This document shows positions 1-10,976 of a stretch of DNA of 54,405 nucleotides, one piece after another (within the stretch, counting starts at the first letter, position 1; each line of letters opens with the position of its first letter). Location of the stretch: the NCBI GenBank assembly GCA_022763045.1, contig JALEGI010000005.1:1-54405 (forward strand), written 5' to 3'. Under the pieces are notes generated by a model that was given only the letters and a program-made list of their open reading frames with translations, was not told the DNA's origin and ran no database searches. The stretch comes from Simkaniaceae bacterium. GTDB lineage: Bacteria > Chlamydiota > Chlamydiia > Chlamydiales > JACRBE01. The position numbers and the translations under genes were made by a program.

Positions 1-181
1 CGCCCTGCGCCCCGTCATCGTGGCGCGTAATCGCCATCTTATGAGCGAGCCAGAGGTGACGGAATTGGACCCCGCGTGTGCGAAATGTGAGGTAGATTCC
101 AGTGAAAACCATGAGTATGATTAGAGGCGGGCCCCATACCCAATCATTGATCTTGTCGAGCACATGTAAAAAGTCTGTCAT
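1..181 (-). CDS. AGCS-family Na+:alanine/amino acid symporter, N-terminal fragment
   Basis: The first 60 codons of a membrane transporter that runs off the left edge. The visible protein starts MTDFLHVLDKIND, continues with WGPPLIILMVFTGIYLT (first membrane helix, about residues 19-37), and then has a charged loop with QFRHLWLAH. A WGPP-plus-hydrophobic helix followed by Q-F-R-H is typical of the N-terminus of the alanine or glycine:cation symporter family, which couples amino acid uptake to Na+. The ATG at 181-179 is the only sensible start. No strong Shine-Dalgarno is visible. It is divergent from the DAHP synthase gene across a 60-base gap. The family call rests on a short fragment. Confidence 0.72.
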   Translation of the reverse strand, partial: MTDFLHVLDKINDWVWGPPLIILMVFTGIYLTFRTRGVQFRHLWLAHKMAITRHDDGAQG

Positions 182-241
182 AATATCTACGAATCAAATA
201 TCTTTGGACTAATATAGCATAGAATTTTCTTTTAGACCAGG

Positions 242-1273
242 ATGATCGACATCTCTCTACCTACGCCGAAACAAGTCAAAGAGCACTATCCCCTCTCGCA
301 AGAGGACCTACAGTCGGTCTCCAGTGCACGCACGCAAGTTAAAAATATTTTACACGGAAAGGATTCGCGCCTACTTCTTGTGATAGGACCCTGCTCAATC
401 CATTCAATCGATGGCGCCCTTGAGTATGCGAGTCGACTAAAAAAGCTCTCTGAGAAGCACCAAGAGACACTCCAGATCGTCATGCGCGCCCATGTTGAAA
501 AGCCGCGCACGCGCCTTGGGTGGAAGGGGCTCATCTCAGATCCCCACCTTAACAAGACAAGTGATATCCACACAGGACTTCACCGCGCTCGCCTTCTTTT
601 CACAGAGCTCGTCAAAATGCGCCTTCCCATTGCTATGGAGCTCCTTGAACCGCTCACCCTCCCATATCTCGATGACCTCATCACCTGGGGCTCTATCGGA
701 GCGCGCACCGTCTCCTCGCAAATCCACCGTGAACTCTCCTCATCCTGCAGCTTTCCTGTCGGACAGAAAAACTCCATAGAGGGCTCCATTGATGCAGCAA
801 TTAACGCCATGCACGCCACCCTCTCCCCGCACAGCTTTTTCTCCATCGACCAAATGGGTCACATTTGCGCGCGCACCTCAGCTGGCAATCCCGACACGCA
901 CCTTGTCCTACGCGGCTCAGATCACGGCCCTAACTGCACCCCTGAGATCATCAAAGCGACCTCACAATCGCTCGCACAGCAAGAGCTTCCTCATCGAATC
1001 CTCATTGATTGCGGGCATGGGAATTCGGGCCGCGACCACACGACCTCGCTCACGCTGTGTAAACAGCTAATTCCCCATCTATCTGAAAATATCTTAGGAT
1101 TTATGGTTGAGAGTTATCTCAAAGAGGGGCGTCAATCGATGCACACACCAACTATCGCTCCTGATATTTCGGTAACTGACCCCTGTCTTTCCTGGGAGCA
1201 GACAAGCGCCCTAATCGAAACAATTGTGACAAGCCGCACTACAGCTACCCAAAAGCAGAAAATCTACTCTTAA
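242..1273 (+). CDS. aroG: 3-deoxy-7-phosphoheptulonate synthase, class I (AroG type)
   Basis: Condenses phosphoenolpyruvate and erythrose 4-phosphate to DAHP, the first step of the shikimate pathway, in the cytoplasm. The 343-residue length matches class I enzymes (about 350). Visible signatures are VIGPCSIH with the metal-ligand cysteine at residue 51, EKPRTRLGWKG for phosphate binding, GARTVSSQIHRE, CGHGN with the metal-ligand histidine, FMVESYLKEG with the metal-ligand glutamate, and SVTDPCL with the metal-ligand aspartate. All four expected metal ligands are present. The segment PVGQKN differs from the PVGFKN usual in enterobacterial enzymes. The start is ATG 242. An AGG lies immediately upstream, too close for a normal ribosome-binding site, so initiation may be weak. 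The gene is monocistronic and ends 9 bases before the convergent F-box-like gene. Confidence 0.95.
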   Translation: MIDISLPTPKQVKEHYPLSQEDLQSVSSARTQVKNILHGKDSRLLLVIGPCSIHSIDGALEYASRLKKLSEKHQETLQIVMRAHVEKPRTRLGWKGLISDPHLNKTSDIHTGLHRARLLFTELVKMRLPIAMELLEPLTLPYLDDLITWGSIGARTVSSQIHRELSSSCSFPVGQKNSIEGSIDAAINAMHATLSPHSFFSIDQMGHICARTSAGNPDTHLVLRGSDHGPNCTPEIIKATSQSLAQQELPHRILIDCGHGNSGRDHTTSLTLCKQLIPHLSENILGFMVESYLKEGRQSMHTPTIAPDISVTDPCLSWEQTSALIETIVTSRTTATQKQKIYS

Positions 1274-1282
1274 CCACAACAA

Positions 1283-3682
<2,400 letters not shown>

Positions 3683-3803
3683 AATTACACCTATTTTATT
3701 TAAATTTATAAATATTTTATCAAGAATTTAAATAAATAGTAAGTGTATATATTATTTTAAGTTAAGAGCTTGTATTTGTATTACTTACACAAAAGATCTA
3801 TTA

Positions 3804-5783
3804 TTAGGTTTTTACTGAATTAATGTAACTAGAAATTGGCGAAGGCAAATACGGGTTGATCAAATCTGTAGTGTAGGCCTTCCTAATTCTTAGAGCTAAT
3901 CTCTCTTTACTTTCAACGCCTAAACGCTCAAAGCATGCCGTGATTGTGTTACTTGCTGACAAATCTATTCTAACCCTGTGCTCAAGAGCTTGTTCTATCA
4001 GTAATTCAATCTCACTCTCTTCTAATGTAATTTTTGAAATTACAGAATTACGATACTCAATAGCGCGTTGATAGTGATCGCCAATGTTTTGAGTTCTCTG
4101 GACGTAGATCAATGCCTTTAATATTTGCTCCCTTTCAATGGGATTGGCTCGATTTACGAGGTGTGCACACACTTCTGGTGGAAGAGAAAACCCTTGAGGA
4201 GTCTTCTTAAATGAAAACTCTGGAGGGAACATATTATGCATTGATAATCCTTGGCTATACTGCGTAGATATATTAATCAAACCAGTGCTCGAAAAATGCG
4301 AATAGAGCTTTGGAAGAGCTGTTTCTATATCTAGATCATCAGCTAAAACGAGCTCTTTTAACTTTGCGCCAAAAGGGAGGGCGGTAACCCCCTTCATAGA
4401 AGGTTTATTGCTGATTTTACTCATATAATCGAGCAAAAAAGTGACTTGTTCAGCTCGTGGTTGAAGCCCGACAAGACCCAAAAAGTCAGCCACCTCTAAA
4501 CACCCAGAATCAATAAGAAACGGGACTTGCTCATTTAACTTAACCAGAACTTCGGGATCAATCGTTTTATGTGTAAAATGGGAAAAAATTAACCTAAGCG
4601 CCCTTGTAGCATATTTGGTCGCTGAACAATGTTTATAAATAAGCTCTAGTATTCGGTCAACTCTATCGGGTTTATTCAGATCATCAAGTGTTAAAATGGC
4701 AGGCATTTCAATACCCTTCAACATGTATACTAGGTGACAAGCATTAGAAATATGGGTTAACTGATTTTCTAGTGGCATCATATCAAAAACCAAATCATCT
4801 TCGCGTGGTAAAAACATGCATGATCTAAAAACATTAGTATTGACATCTTCAAATGGATAGAAAGACAACAATTCTTTGATAAGGTTGTGATAGGCCTGTC
4901 TTTCAGGCGTATTGGTCTTATATGTTCTTTGGCCATTATAGACAAACCTGAGAACGCTTTTAACTTCGTCAAATGACAACTGCTGAACAAGAGGTTTTCC
5001 TGGCTCAATTTCTCGATGAATCGCTTGTTCTACCATTCTTGCAACAATTTTGTGAGGAATAGGAGTAGTATCAAACACGCGTGAAAGCTCAGGAAAATTC
5101 CTTATGTTCACATAGATCTTTTTGTAGAGTTTTTTATATGTAGATGTGCTTGATTCTTGTGAACTTTTTCGTAACACAGTAGAGAGTAATTGAATAAAAA
5201 CGCGTCTAAGGGGTCCAGTTGAAAAAATATCTGTTGGGAAAATTTTTGCTTCAAGGCGTTGAATCATCTCCCTTGGTGAAATTTGTGAAAGTATCGATGT
5301 TTCAACAGATGAAACAAAATCTGTTTTGTCGGGAAATAGAGTTTTGACGAAATTTTCTAATTCCAACCTTGGGTCAATCGGTCGTACATATGCAGCCCGA
5401 TTGAGTCTCTTACAAGTGCTTGCAACACGCCCAACATCACTTGGCAACAAATATGTTAAACAAAGAAATTGCATACGGGGACTTAACTTATATATCCCCT
5501 GTTTGACCCGTGAAATTTCACTCTTTAAACGGGCGATCTCTTTTCTTTTTTTAATCCCTAGCCTTCCCTTTGGTCCGCGACTTTGATAGAGCGTGTGAAT
5601 GCGCTTTTGTAGTCTCTCAAACCGGGAAGGTTTGTTTGAGAGCGCCGCCTTTCTTACAGGCTTAGAAAAGGACTTAATTGACTTGCTATCATCATAACAA
5701 ACACCATTTACGACAGATCCTCCATAAGCTCCAGAAATCGGCTCACCACCAACTGAACAACCCGCTCCAATACTTGCGCACAT
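3804..5783 (-). CDS. F-box-like repeat protein 2 of the tandem family
   Basis: An unknown protein of 659 residues from ATG 5783, which is preceded by GGAGGT at a good distance. A longer reading frame from TTG 5798 overlaps that site and is less likely. The N-terminus is rich in Gly, Ser, Cys and Val. Residues about 55-95 form a basic helical segment (RGPKGRLGIKKRKEIARLK) that recurs in the next two paralogues. The F-box-like domain is at 100-131 (LSPRMQFLCLTYLLP...CKRLNRAA), followed by PIDPRLELENF near 135-145 and ILSQIS. These match AIDRRPE and IFSQIT of paralogue 1 at the same spacing. PIPHKIVARMVE and LPPEVCAHLV...ALIYVQ near 530-560 are the shared C-terminal modules. No signal peptide is seen. 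Function is unknown; a host-directed role is inferred. Confidence 0.6.
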   Translation of the reverse strand: MCASIGAGCSVGGEPISGAYGGSVVNGVCYDDSKSIKSFSKPVRKAALSNKPSRFERLQKRIHTLYQSRGPKGRLGIKKRKEIARLKSEISRVKQGIYKLSPRMQFLCLTYLLPSDVGRVASTCKRLNRAAYVRPIDPRLELENFVKTLFPDKTDFVSSVETSILSQISPREMIQRLEAKIFPTDIFSTGPLRRVFIQLLSTVLRKSSQESSTSTYKKLYKKIYVNIRNFPELSRVFDTTPIPHKIVARMVEQAIHREIEPGKPLVQQLSFDEVKSVLRFVYNGQRTYKTNTPERQAYHNLIKELLSFYPFEDVNTNVFRSCMFLPREDDLVFDMMPLENQLTHISNACHLVYMLKGIEMPAILTLDDLNKPDRVDRILELIYKHCSATKYATRALRLIFSHFTHKTIDPEVLVKLNEQVPFLIDSGCLEVADFLGLVGLQPRAEQVTFLLDYMSKISNKPSMKGVTALPFGAKLKELVLADDLDIETALPKLYSHFSSTGLINISTQYSQGLSMHNMFPPEFSFKKTPQGFSLPPEVCAHLVNRANPIEREQILKALIYVQRTQNIGDHYQRAIEYRNSVISKITLEESEIELLIEQALEHRVRIDLSASNTITACFERLGVESKERLALRIRKAYTTDLINPYLPSPISSYINSVKT

Positions 5784-5872
5784 AGTTACAACCTCCAAAT
5801 AATTGAAAGAATTATAACACTATTCAGAATAAGTTAAATTATAAATAATAATATAATAAGGAAGCGTAATTA

Positions 5873-7360
5873 CTACTTGATGAGGATTTTTCTTTTCATT
5901 TCAGCAACCTCTTCTTTTTCAGTAGCATTGAGCGGCACACGTTTTAGCACCTCATCTAGATACTGAAGCGCTGGCTTTTCTCTGTCAGTATAAAAGCCCA
6001 GTTTTATGTGATAAAGCAATGCTTTGAGAAGAATCAGTCGTTCATCTTGTGAAGCAATTTCTAGAATTTTAACACACTCTGTAGGTTTTAGCGTATAAAG
6101 TGCGTTATATACTCCAAATCCTAGACCACGAGGCTCTGTCATGGTCTCTAAAACAAAGAAGCAATTTTTAGTTGGTTCAACATATCTTGTATCAGTGTAA
6201 GAAAACATAGGACAGACAAGTTTAAGGACCTCTTTTAACTTGAGACCTTCTCGTGTTAAGAGGAGCATCAACTCATCTATTAGAACCTGCGCCAATTCAA
6301 GTGATGTTGGATGAACATTTACCCGCCTCTTTTCAATTTCTTCAATGACTGGTTGAGCCTTTGCAAGTGGCGCGAGGGCTTTTAAAAGTATTTTCAAATC
6401 ATGAATATCCAGTCCCCGACCGTACAGTGCAAGTGCTGCCTGCAAAAGTTTTTGCTGAAATGTATAATCTACACGCCTTAGGCCAGAATCATTTGATACT
6501 ATTCGAATAATTTGACAAGTGAGCAGTGGATCAAAACTATAGAGATCCGATCCCTTTATAACTTTAGAGAACAATTCCCCAAACCTTTTAAGATCTCCAA
6601 CTGATCTGAAGGATTGTTCTTGCTCTTCTTCAATGTAAGGAAAAATAACCTCATTCGGCATCCTTCTGTAGAGCTCACAAGCGTATCCAAACAGCATGGA
6701 AAACCCGCAAGTACTTTCATGAAAAGCTTTAAATTCAGCAGGGGTTGTCACTCTATCAGCAAGAAATTTGGCAAGCATTCTCACAAAAATCTCCTCAACT
6801 GGGACCTTTGGTTCTTTCAAATACTTTGAAAGGATCTTTTGAAATTCGGTCAGCGTCAACTCCTCCACAGATCGAATATGTGAATACTTTGCAAAAATAG
6901 GTGCAGCAATTTCTTCTGGCATAGGTAATTTGGAGCATTCTTGAATTAGAGAAGCCAAAAAGCTATAATTAGTGAAGCGTCCCGGCTGTTTCAAAGAACC
7001 GATGTATGTAAGAAGAGCTCTATATTCTGTAGGAGTTTTGATATCTCGCGCGAAATTTACCATTCGGCGCATGAATTGAATAGCACTTGATTTTGGACCT
7101 CTATCTGGCTGGTCACTATTTTGCGTAAAATAGGCAAGCTCTTCTAACGTGAATTTTGAAAGGGCATTTCTTTCTCTACGAAGGCGCGCAAGAATCCTGC
7201 ATTTTTTTGCAGAGAGTCTTCCCCTATGGCCTCTTCGTCTAAAGAGCGCAGCAATTTCACTATCTCGTTTTTTGATCTCAGCACAACGATCAGATTCTTG
7301 CAAAATAGAATGATAGAGGTTAACGCACCCTGACCCAGCACCTGCTTGAACTTGCTCCAT
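5873..7360 (-). CDS. Tandem-family protein 3, lacking a recognisable F-box
   Basis: An unknown protein of 495 residues from ATG 7360, with AAGGG upstream. It keeps the basic segment RRRGHRGRLSAKKCR (residues 41-55) that aligns with paralogues 2 and 4. Where they carry the F-box-like domain, it has only TLEELAYFTQN (71-81) and then moves directly into the helical body. The body retains PMPEEIAAPIF, MPNEVIFPYIEE and the C-terminal KPTECVKIL...ALLYHIK module near 420-450. It therefore appears to be a paralogue that lost or strongly changed the docking domain while keeping the rest. No stop codon or frameshift is needed to explain this. There is no signal peptide and no membrane segment. The 5' gap of 131 bases to paralogue 4 is AT-rich, so it may have its own promoter. 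Confidence 0.6.
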   Translation of the reverse strand: MEQVQAGAGSGCVNLYHSILQESDRCAEIKKRDSEIAALFRRRGHRGRLSAKKCRILARLRRERNALSKFTLEELAYFTQNSDQPDRGPKSSAIQFMRRMVNFARDIKTPTEYRALLTYIGSLKQPGRFTNYSFLASLIQECSKLPMPEEIAAPIFAKYSHIRSVEELTLTEFQKILSKYLKEPKVPVEEIFVRMLAKFLADRVTTPAEFKAFHESTCGFSMLFGYACELYRRMPNEVIFPYIEEEQEQSFRSVGDLKRFGELFSKVIKGSDLYSFDPLLTCQIIRIVSNDSGLRRVDYTFQQKLLQAALALYGRGLDIHDLKILLKALAPLAKAQPVIEEIEKRRVNVHPTSLELAQVLIDELMLLLTREGLKLKEVLKLVCPMFSYTDTRYVEPTKNCFFVLETMTEPRGLGFGVYNALYTLKPTECVKILEIASQDERLILLKALLYHIKLGFYTDREKPALQYLDEVLKRVPLNATEKEEVAEMKRKILIK

Positions 7361-7491
7361 TTGAATAACCCTTGGTGAAAACTGCGCAGAAAGATAACAC
7401 GTACACGTTTTACGTACGCTAAATTTTTATGGTTGAGTTGAATTATTTAGTTTGTGGACTGCGTAAGGAACATAGCTTATATCGGCAAGGA

Positions 7492-9171
7492 TTATATCTT
7501 AAGCTCTTTCCTTTTTTCACAAATAAACATTTCTTCCTCTACAGAGAGCTCAGTTCCATCGATAACCTCTTGTAGGTACCTCTCTGCCAATTTGGTATTC
7601 TGATACGTTTTATGTACTTTGATGTGGTATACCAACGCCTCAAAAATCAAGAGCCTCTGCTCGCGATTTGCTAAGGCTAAACATTTCAAGCATTGATTAG
7701 GCCCAAAGGTATAGCGAGGGTGAATAGAACAAAAATTGAGGTATTCAGGAAAAGCTTTAAATGCACGATAACTTTTGATTGCGGTACCAGTGAAGGAAAA
7801 CATTGTGAGCATTCCAGGGAGTATATCATCAAAAGGGTGCAGGTCTTCTTCAATTACTTTCAGTACATTTTCAAGCAGGGTTGCAGCAAGCTTCGGACAA
7901 TGCTCTCCCCAACAAGGGCGTTGCTTATCTAGTTCAGAAAAGATAAAGCCCAACCTTTTCTTCAGCGGCAATACACTTATGAGTTGTTTGACATCTTTGA
8001 TCTCCAATTCAGCTACATAAAGGGTCATTACGATTTCGCAAAGTGCGTCAAAAAAATCATCTGGAGCTTCGGTCAAATCGACCTCATAGAGAAGAATAAG
8101 AATAATTTTTATGTCAAAAAATTTCCACCTCTGAGGCCTTGAAACAACTTTTTCTTTCAAGAATAAAATTAGTTTAAGGTTTAGAAGGTCTGATGCCCTA
8201 TTGATGGAAAAGTCCATAAGTATACAATCTATCAGATAAAAAAGTATATGATCTGGCAAATTGTCCGAAAAAGCAATAAGTCCGTCTAATTGCAGCCGGA
8301 AATCTGAAACAATCCGCTGAAAATGCAAAAAATCCTGCCCAGTTCCAACATTTTGCAGCACCTCTTCCAGAACCTGGAAAAGAATTGCCTCAGCTCCTGG
8401 TATCGGCACAAGATCACAGTGGTGGCAACTGAGAAAAATATTTTCTAAATTATCTAAATCGAGCTCTCGAGAAAAATCGGAGCGGCAATATCCAGATAAT
8501 GTTTTTTCTGGCAGATGACGCGAAAAAAAACTATCACATAGGTCATGAGGAATGGGTAAGTGCACAAATGCACGTGTGACTTGAAAAAAATTATTAGGAT
8601 AAGGAATTAAAAACTTGTCGCATGCTTGATATTCTCGATTTGTGCTAATGCGTGAGAAAAAAAAACTTAATAGAGTCGTATAGAGCCTATGTTCTAGCAA
8701 ATACATTCGTGGCATTCTATCGGGCCACTCCATGTTGTATCCACGCAAGTGCAGATGGGTAGTGTGAGAATCACCTCTAACGAAAGCCCACTTCTCTGTA
8801 GGCAGGTATTTCTCTACAAACGATTGCAAAAAACCAGGTCTACGATCAATGAAGCTATGACTTGCCCGATTCATTCTGTTGCAACTGATCGCCGCCTTTG
8901 CTTGACTCACAGGATCTAAAAAGTCGAAAACACGCCATGTTGTTGGCTTATGTGAAAACGGGATCTTTGGCTTGGCCGGTTTTGGGTGCTCAAGGCGATA
9001 AATTTCCCGCTTATGCCTTAAAACCCACCTGCGCTTTTTTGCCGACATCCCCCTACGATATAGCTCCTTAATTTTACTATTGAGCTCGCAAATTTTCAGC
9101 TCACGATCGCCCACGCCGCGAATGATTGGATAGGGTAATGTATCAATAATGGGTTGTGCTTGAACTTCCAT
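7492..9171 (-). CDS. F-box-like repeat protein 4 of the tandem family
   Basis: An unknown protein of 559 residues starting at ATG 9171, three bases after the stop of the lipoprotein gene, so the two are probably co-transcribed. Order of elements: basic segment with GMSAKKRRWVLRHKREI (41-57), proline-lysine linker PKPAKPKIP (63-71), F-box-like domain TWRVFDFLDPVSQAKAA and CNRMNRA (78-103), FIDRRPGFLQSF (107-118), PIPHDLCDSFF, LPDHILFYLIDCIL, and GPNQCLK...ALVYHIK near 485-515. The IDRR and YHIK blocks are nearly identical to those of paralogue 1 although the rest has diverged widely, which argues for old duplication under selection. The protein is cysteine-rich around residues 250-270 (CHHC, decoded from 8413-8424). 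No signal peptide. A ubiquitin-ligase docking role is inferred from the F-box-like domain only. Confidence 0.62.
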   Translation of the reverse strand: MEVQAQPIIDTLPYPIIRGVGDRELKICELNSKIKELYRRGMSAKKRRWVLRHKREIYRLEHPKPAKPKIPFSHKPTTWRVFDFLDPVSQAKAAISCNRMNRASHSFIDRRPGFLQSFVEKYLPTEKWAFVRGDSHTTHLHLRGYNMEWPDRMPRMYLLEHRLYTTLLSFFFSRISTNREYQACDKFLIPYPNNFFQVTRAFVHLPIPHDLCDSFFSRHLPEKTLSGYCRSDFSRELDLDNLENIFLSCHHCDLVPIPGAEAILFQVLEEVLQNVGTGQDFLHFQRIVSDFRLQLDGLIAFSDNLPDHILFYLIDCILMDFSINRASDLLNLKLILFLKEKVVSRPQRWKFFDIKIILILLYEVDLTEAPDDFFDALCEIVMTLYVAELEIKDVKQLISVLPLKKRLGFIFSELDKQRPCWGEHCPKLAATLLENVLKVIEEDLHPFDDILPGMLTMFSFTGTAIKSYRAFKAFPEYLNFCSIHPRYTFGPNQCLKCLALANREQRLLIFEALVYHIKVHKTYQNTKLAERYLQEVIDGTELSVEEEMFICEKRKELKI

Positions 9172-9174
9172 GGC

Positions 9175-9591
9175 TTAATCTCTTGGTATGATCTGGAACC
9201 ACATTTGATGCTTCCATGTGGCTAGGATTTTGCCCGATGGGGCTTCAATATCAGCGCGCCAGGTGAGAAGTCCACCTGTACGCTTAAATTCATCATCTAG
9301 CAGAGGAAACATCGCCCAGCCAGTCGCGCGAGGTACAGGATAAGAGATCTTCTCCTCTTCAAAGTTTTTGTAGATCACGTGAAGGGTGAGAATAGAGTCT
9401 TTTTCAAAGATCATGGGAGGAAGCATGTAGTGCATCCAGAGGCGCACCCCATCAGGTGGGTTTTTCTGCGCAGGATCGGGTGAGCCGACAAATGTGGATG
9501 CCAGAGAGCCGCGGTCGACATACTCTCGATCGACATTGAGATACTGGTGAGAGCATCCAGCGAGCACTAATAGAAGAAGTAGCTTTCTCAT
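9175..9591 (-). CDS. Small predicted lipoprotein
   Basis: 138 residues. The N-terminus MRKLLLLLVLAGC is a lipoprotein signal peptide with lipobox LAGC and the acylated cysteine at residue 13. The mature part has no membrane segment and looks beta-rich, with aromatic residues near the end (TWKHQMWFQI). The family is not recognised. It ends three bases before the start of the F-box-like gene at 9171, so the two may share a transcript. That pairing of an envelope lipoprotein with a candidate secreted protein is notable but may be fortuitous. Divergent from the plus-strand gene at 9659 across 67 bases. Confidence 0.75.
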   Translation of the reverse strand: MRKLLLLLVLAGCSHQYLNVDREYVDRGSLASTFVGSPDPAQKNPPDGVRLWMHYMLPPMIFEKDSILTLHVIYKNFEEEKISYPVPRATGWAMFPLLDDEFKRTGGLLTWRADIEAPSGKILATWKHQMWFQIIPRD

Positions 9592-9658
9592 AGACTAATT
9601 TATTTTAGTACTCTAAGAGAAATTTCACAAGTTGCATCTTCTAATCACTTGATTTAAG

Positions 9659-10513
9659 ATGTTGAATAAATACCTGATTACCTTCAAAATCTTAAGGCAT
9701 ATGGAACTTCTTCCTCTACCTTTAGTACAAGAGTGGATGCCAGCAGAAAATGCCCTAGCATTGAAAGCCGCTTCTAAAGCCTTGAAAGTCGCGGTTAGCC
9801 TCGACCCTCATATGAGACAAGAGTGTGTTACTACTACCGATGAGCTCACCCATCGACGCGTTGCACTAAAACGACTTCAGAGAGCTTGGAGATGTCGATC
9901 AACGACAACTCTGCAGATGAGGGCAAGTGCAAGCCTTCCCTCTGATTCGCAGCAGCTAGACACTGTAACTGCCTCTCTTGCGCCGCATTGGGTTGCAATA
10001 CGCCCTAAAGCAGCTAAGCCAAGAACACTCGTTGCCATCGAAAATGGAGCCTCTACAGAAATTGTAGTTAAGCTTTTTAGAGAAGAGCGAGAGAGCTGCG
10101 AACTAGTCCTTAATCCTGCGCAGTGTATTGCAAGAGGCTATCCACTTGATATGATCGCGCATGGTCTTGATGAGACAACAGTCTCTTTTGCAATGCAAAC
10201 TGCCATAAGAAAGGGCGCCTCAGTTGAGGTTGTCAACGCGATTATTGCAGCAGGACTTGTTGTGCGATCCTATACAATTAATGAAGCGTTGAAAAAGAGG
10301 GCTAGCCAAGAGGTTTTAGAGGTGCTTTTCACGCACACAAGTGCCATGCCACCGCTTAACATAGCACTAGTGCTAGCACTTGGTCGCTATGATGACGCTT
10401 TGATTCTTCGGCTTTTAGAGCTCTGCGATGGGGATGTCGAGGTCCATAAAGACCTACTTGAAGGCCTTTTGGAAACGACGAAAGAGGCGATTCGAGGGCG
10501 ACGTGGAGAGTAG
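9659..10513 (+). CDS. F-box-like / ankyrin-like protein with an IQ-like helix
   Basis: 284 residues of unknown function. An alternative start at ATG 9701 (residue 15) places MELLPLPLVQEWMP at the very N-terminus. That segment, followed by ALALKAASKALKVAV, has the spacing of an F-box. Next comes ALKRLQRAWRCRS (about residues 64-76), which resembles an IQ calmodulin-binding helix. The C-terminal half (130-275) has short helical pairs such as TLVAIENGASTEIVVKLF and AMQTAIRKGASVEVVNAII, which look like degenerate ankyrin repeats about 33 residues apart. No signal peptide is seen. It is not closely similar to the four minus-strand paralogues. Its stop lies inside the start region of the Nudix gene, suggesting translational coupling. 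The eukaryote-like architecture suggests a host target; this is inference. Confidence 0.55.
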   Translation: MLNKYLITFKILRHMELLPLPLVQEWMPAENALALKAASKALKVAVSLDPHMRQECVTTTDELTHRRVALKRLQRAWRCRSTTTLQMRASASLPSDSQQLDTVTASLAPHWVAIRPKAAKPRTLVAIENGASTEIVVKLFREERESCELVLNPAQCIARGYPLDMIAHGLDETTVSFAMQTAIRKGASVEVVNAIIAAGLVVRSYTINEALKKRASQEVLEVLFTHTSAMPPLNIALVLALGRYDDALILRLLELCDGDVEVHKDLLEGLLETTKEAIRGRRGE

Positions 10514-10976
10514 CGTTGGCGCAGTTATTTTTAACGAGTCGCGAACAAAAGTTGTGCTGATGCTGCGCTCAGATGTCCCTGTTTGGGTCCACCCGGGTGG
10601 AGCCATTGATGCCGGCGAGAGCCCTGAAGAGGCGTGCATCCGTGAGGCGTATGAGGAGACTGGGCTGCAGGTAGAAATTGTACATAAAGTCGCTGAGTAC
10701 CAGCGTAGCATTCGTATCACAAGGCATACGCACCTCTTTGAGTGCCGCATTGTTGGCGGGGAGCTGCGCCCCTCACCAGAGAGCCCCAAAGTTGCCTTTT
10801 TTTCTCTCGATGCTCTCCCCTATCTCTTTCCCCCTCCCCATCCAGAGTGGCTTGAAGATACCCTAGAAAATAAAAGTGAGACGGTGGTCAAGCCCCTCAA
10901 GTCTGTGACTTACCTAGCCCTACTTAAACGCCTATTTACGCATCCCCATTTGGTTCTACGCTTTCTTTTAAGGTGA
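10503..10976 (+). CDS. Nudix hydrolase
   Basis: Members of this family hydrolyse nucleoside diphosphate derivatives and bind Mg2+ through the Nudix box. Here the box is complete: GAIDAGE, seven residues, then REAYEETGL, matching GX5EX7REUXEEXGU. The body before it (VGAVIFNESRTKVVLMLR) is the usual first strand pair. I prefer GTG 10503, which has GAGGG just upstream and starts directly at the fold. An ATG at 10428 would add 25 residues of basic, low-complexity sequence that is the shifted reading of the upstream gene. With GTG the gene overlaps the upstream stop by 11 bases. A C-terminal tail with many leucines and basic residues extends beyond the domain. Substrate cannot be read from the sequence. 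It abuts fumC tail to tail with no gap. Confidence 0.85.
   Translation: MESSVGAVIFNESRTKVVLMLRSDVPVWVHPGGAIDAGESPEEACIREAYEETGLQVEIVHKVAEYQRSIRITRHTHLFECRIVGGELRPSPESPKVAFFSLDALPYLFPPPHPEWLEDTLENKSETVVKPLKSVTYLALLKRLFTHPHLVLRFLLR

Noticed and set aside
10428-10513. Frameshifted fusion between the F-box/ankyrin-like protein and the Nudix hydrolase
   Set aside because: The upstream gene has its own stop, and the Nudix domain has a GTG start with a GAGGG site, so simple overlap explains the arrangement.
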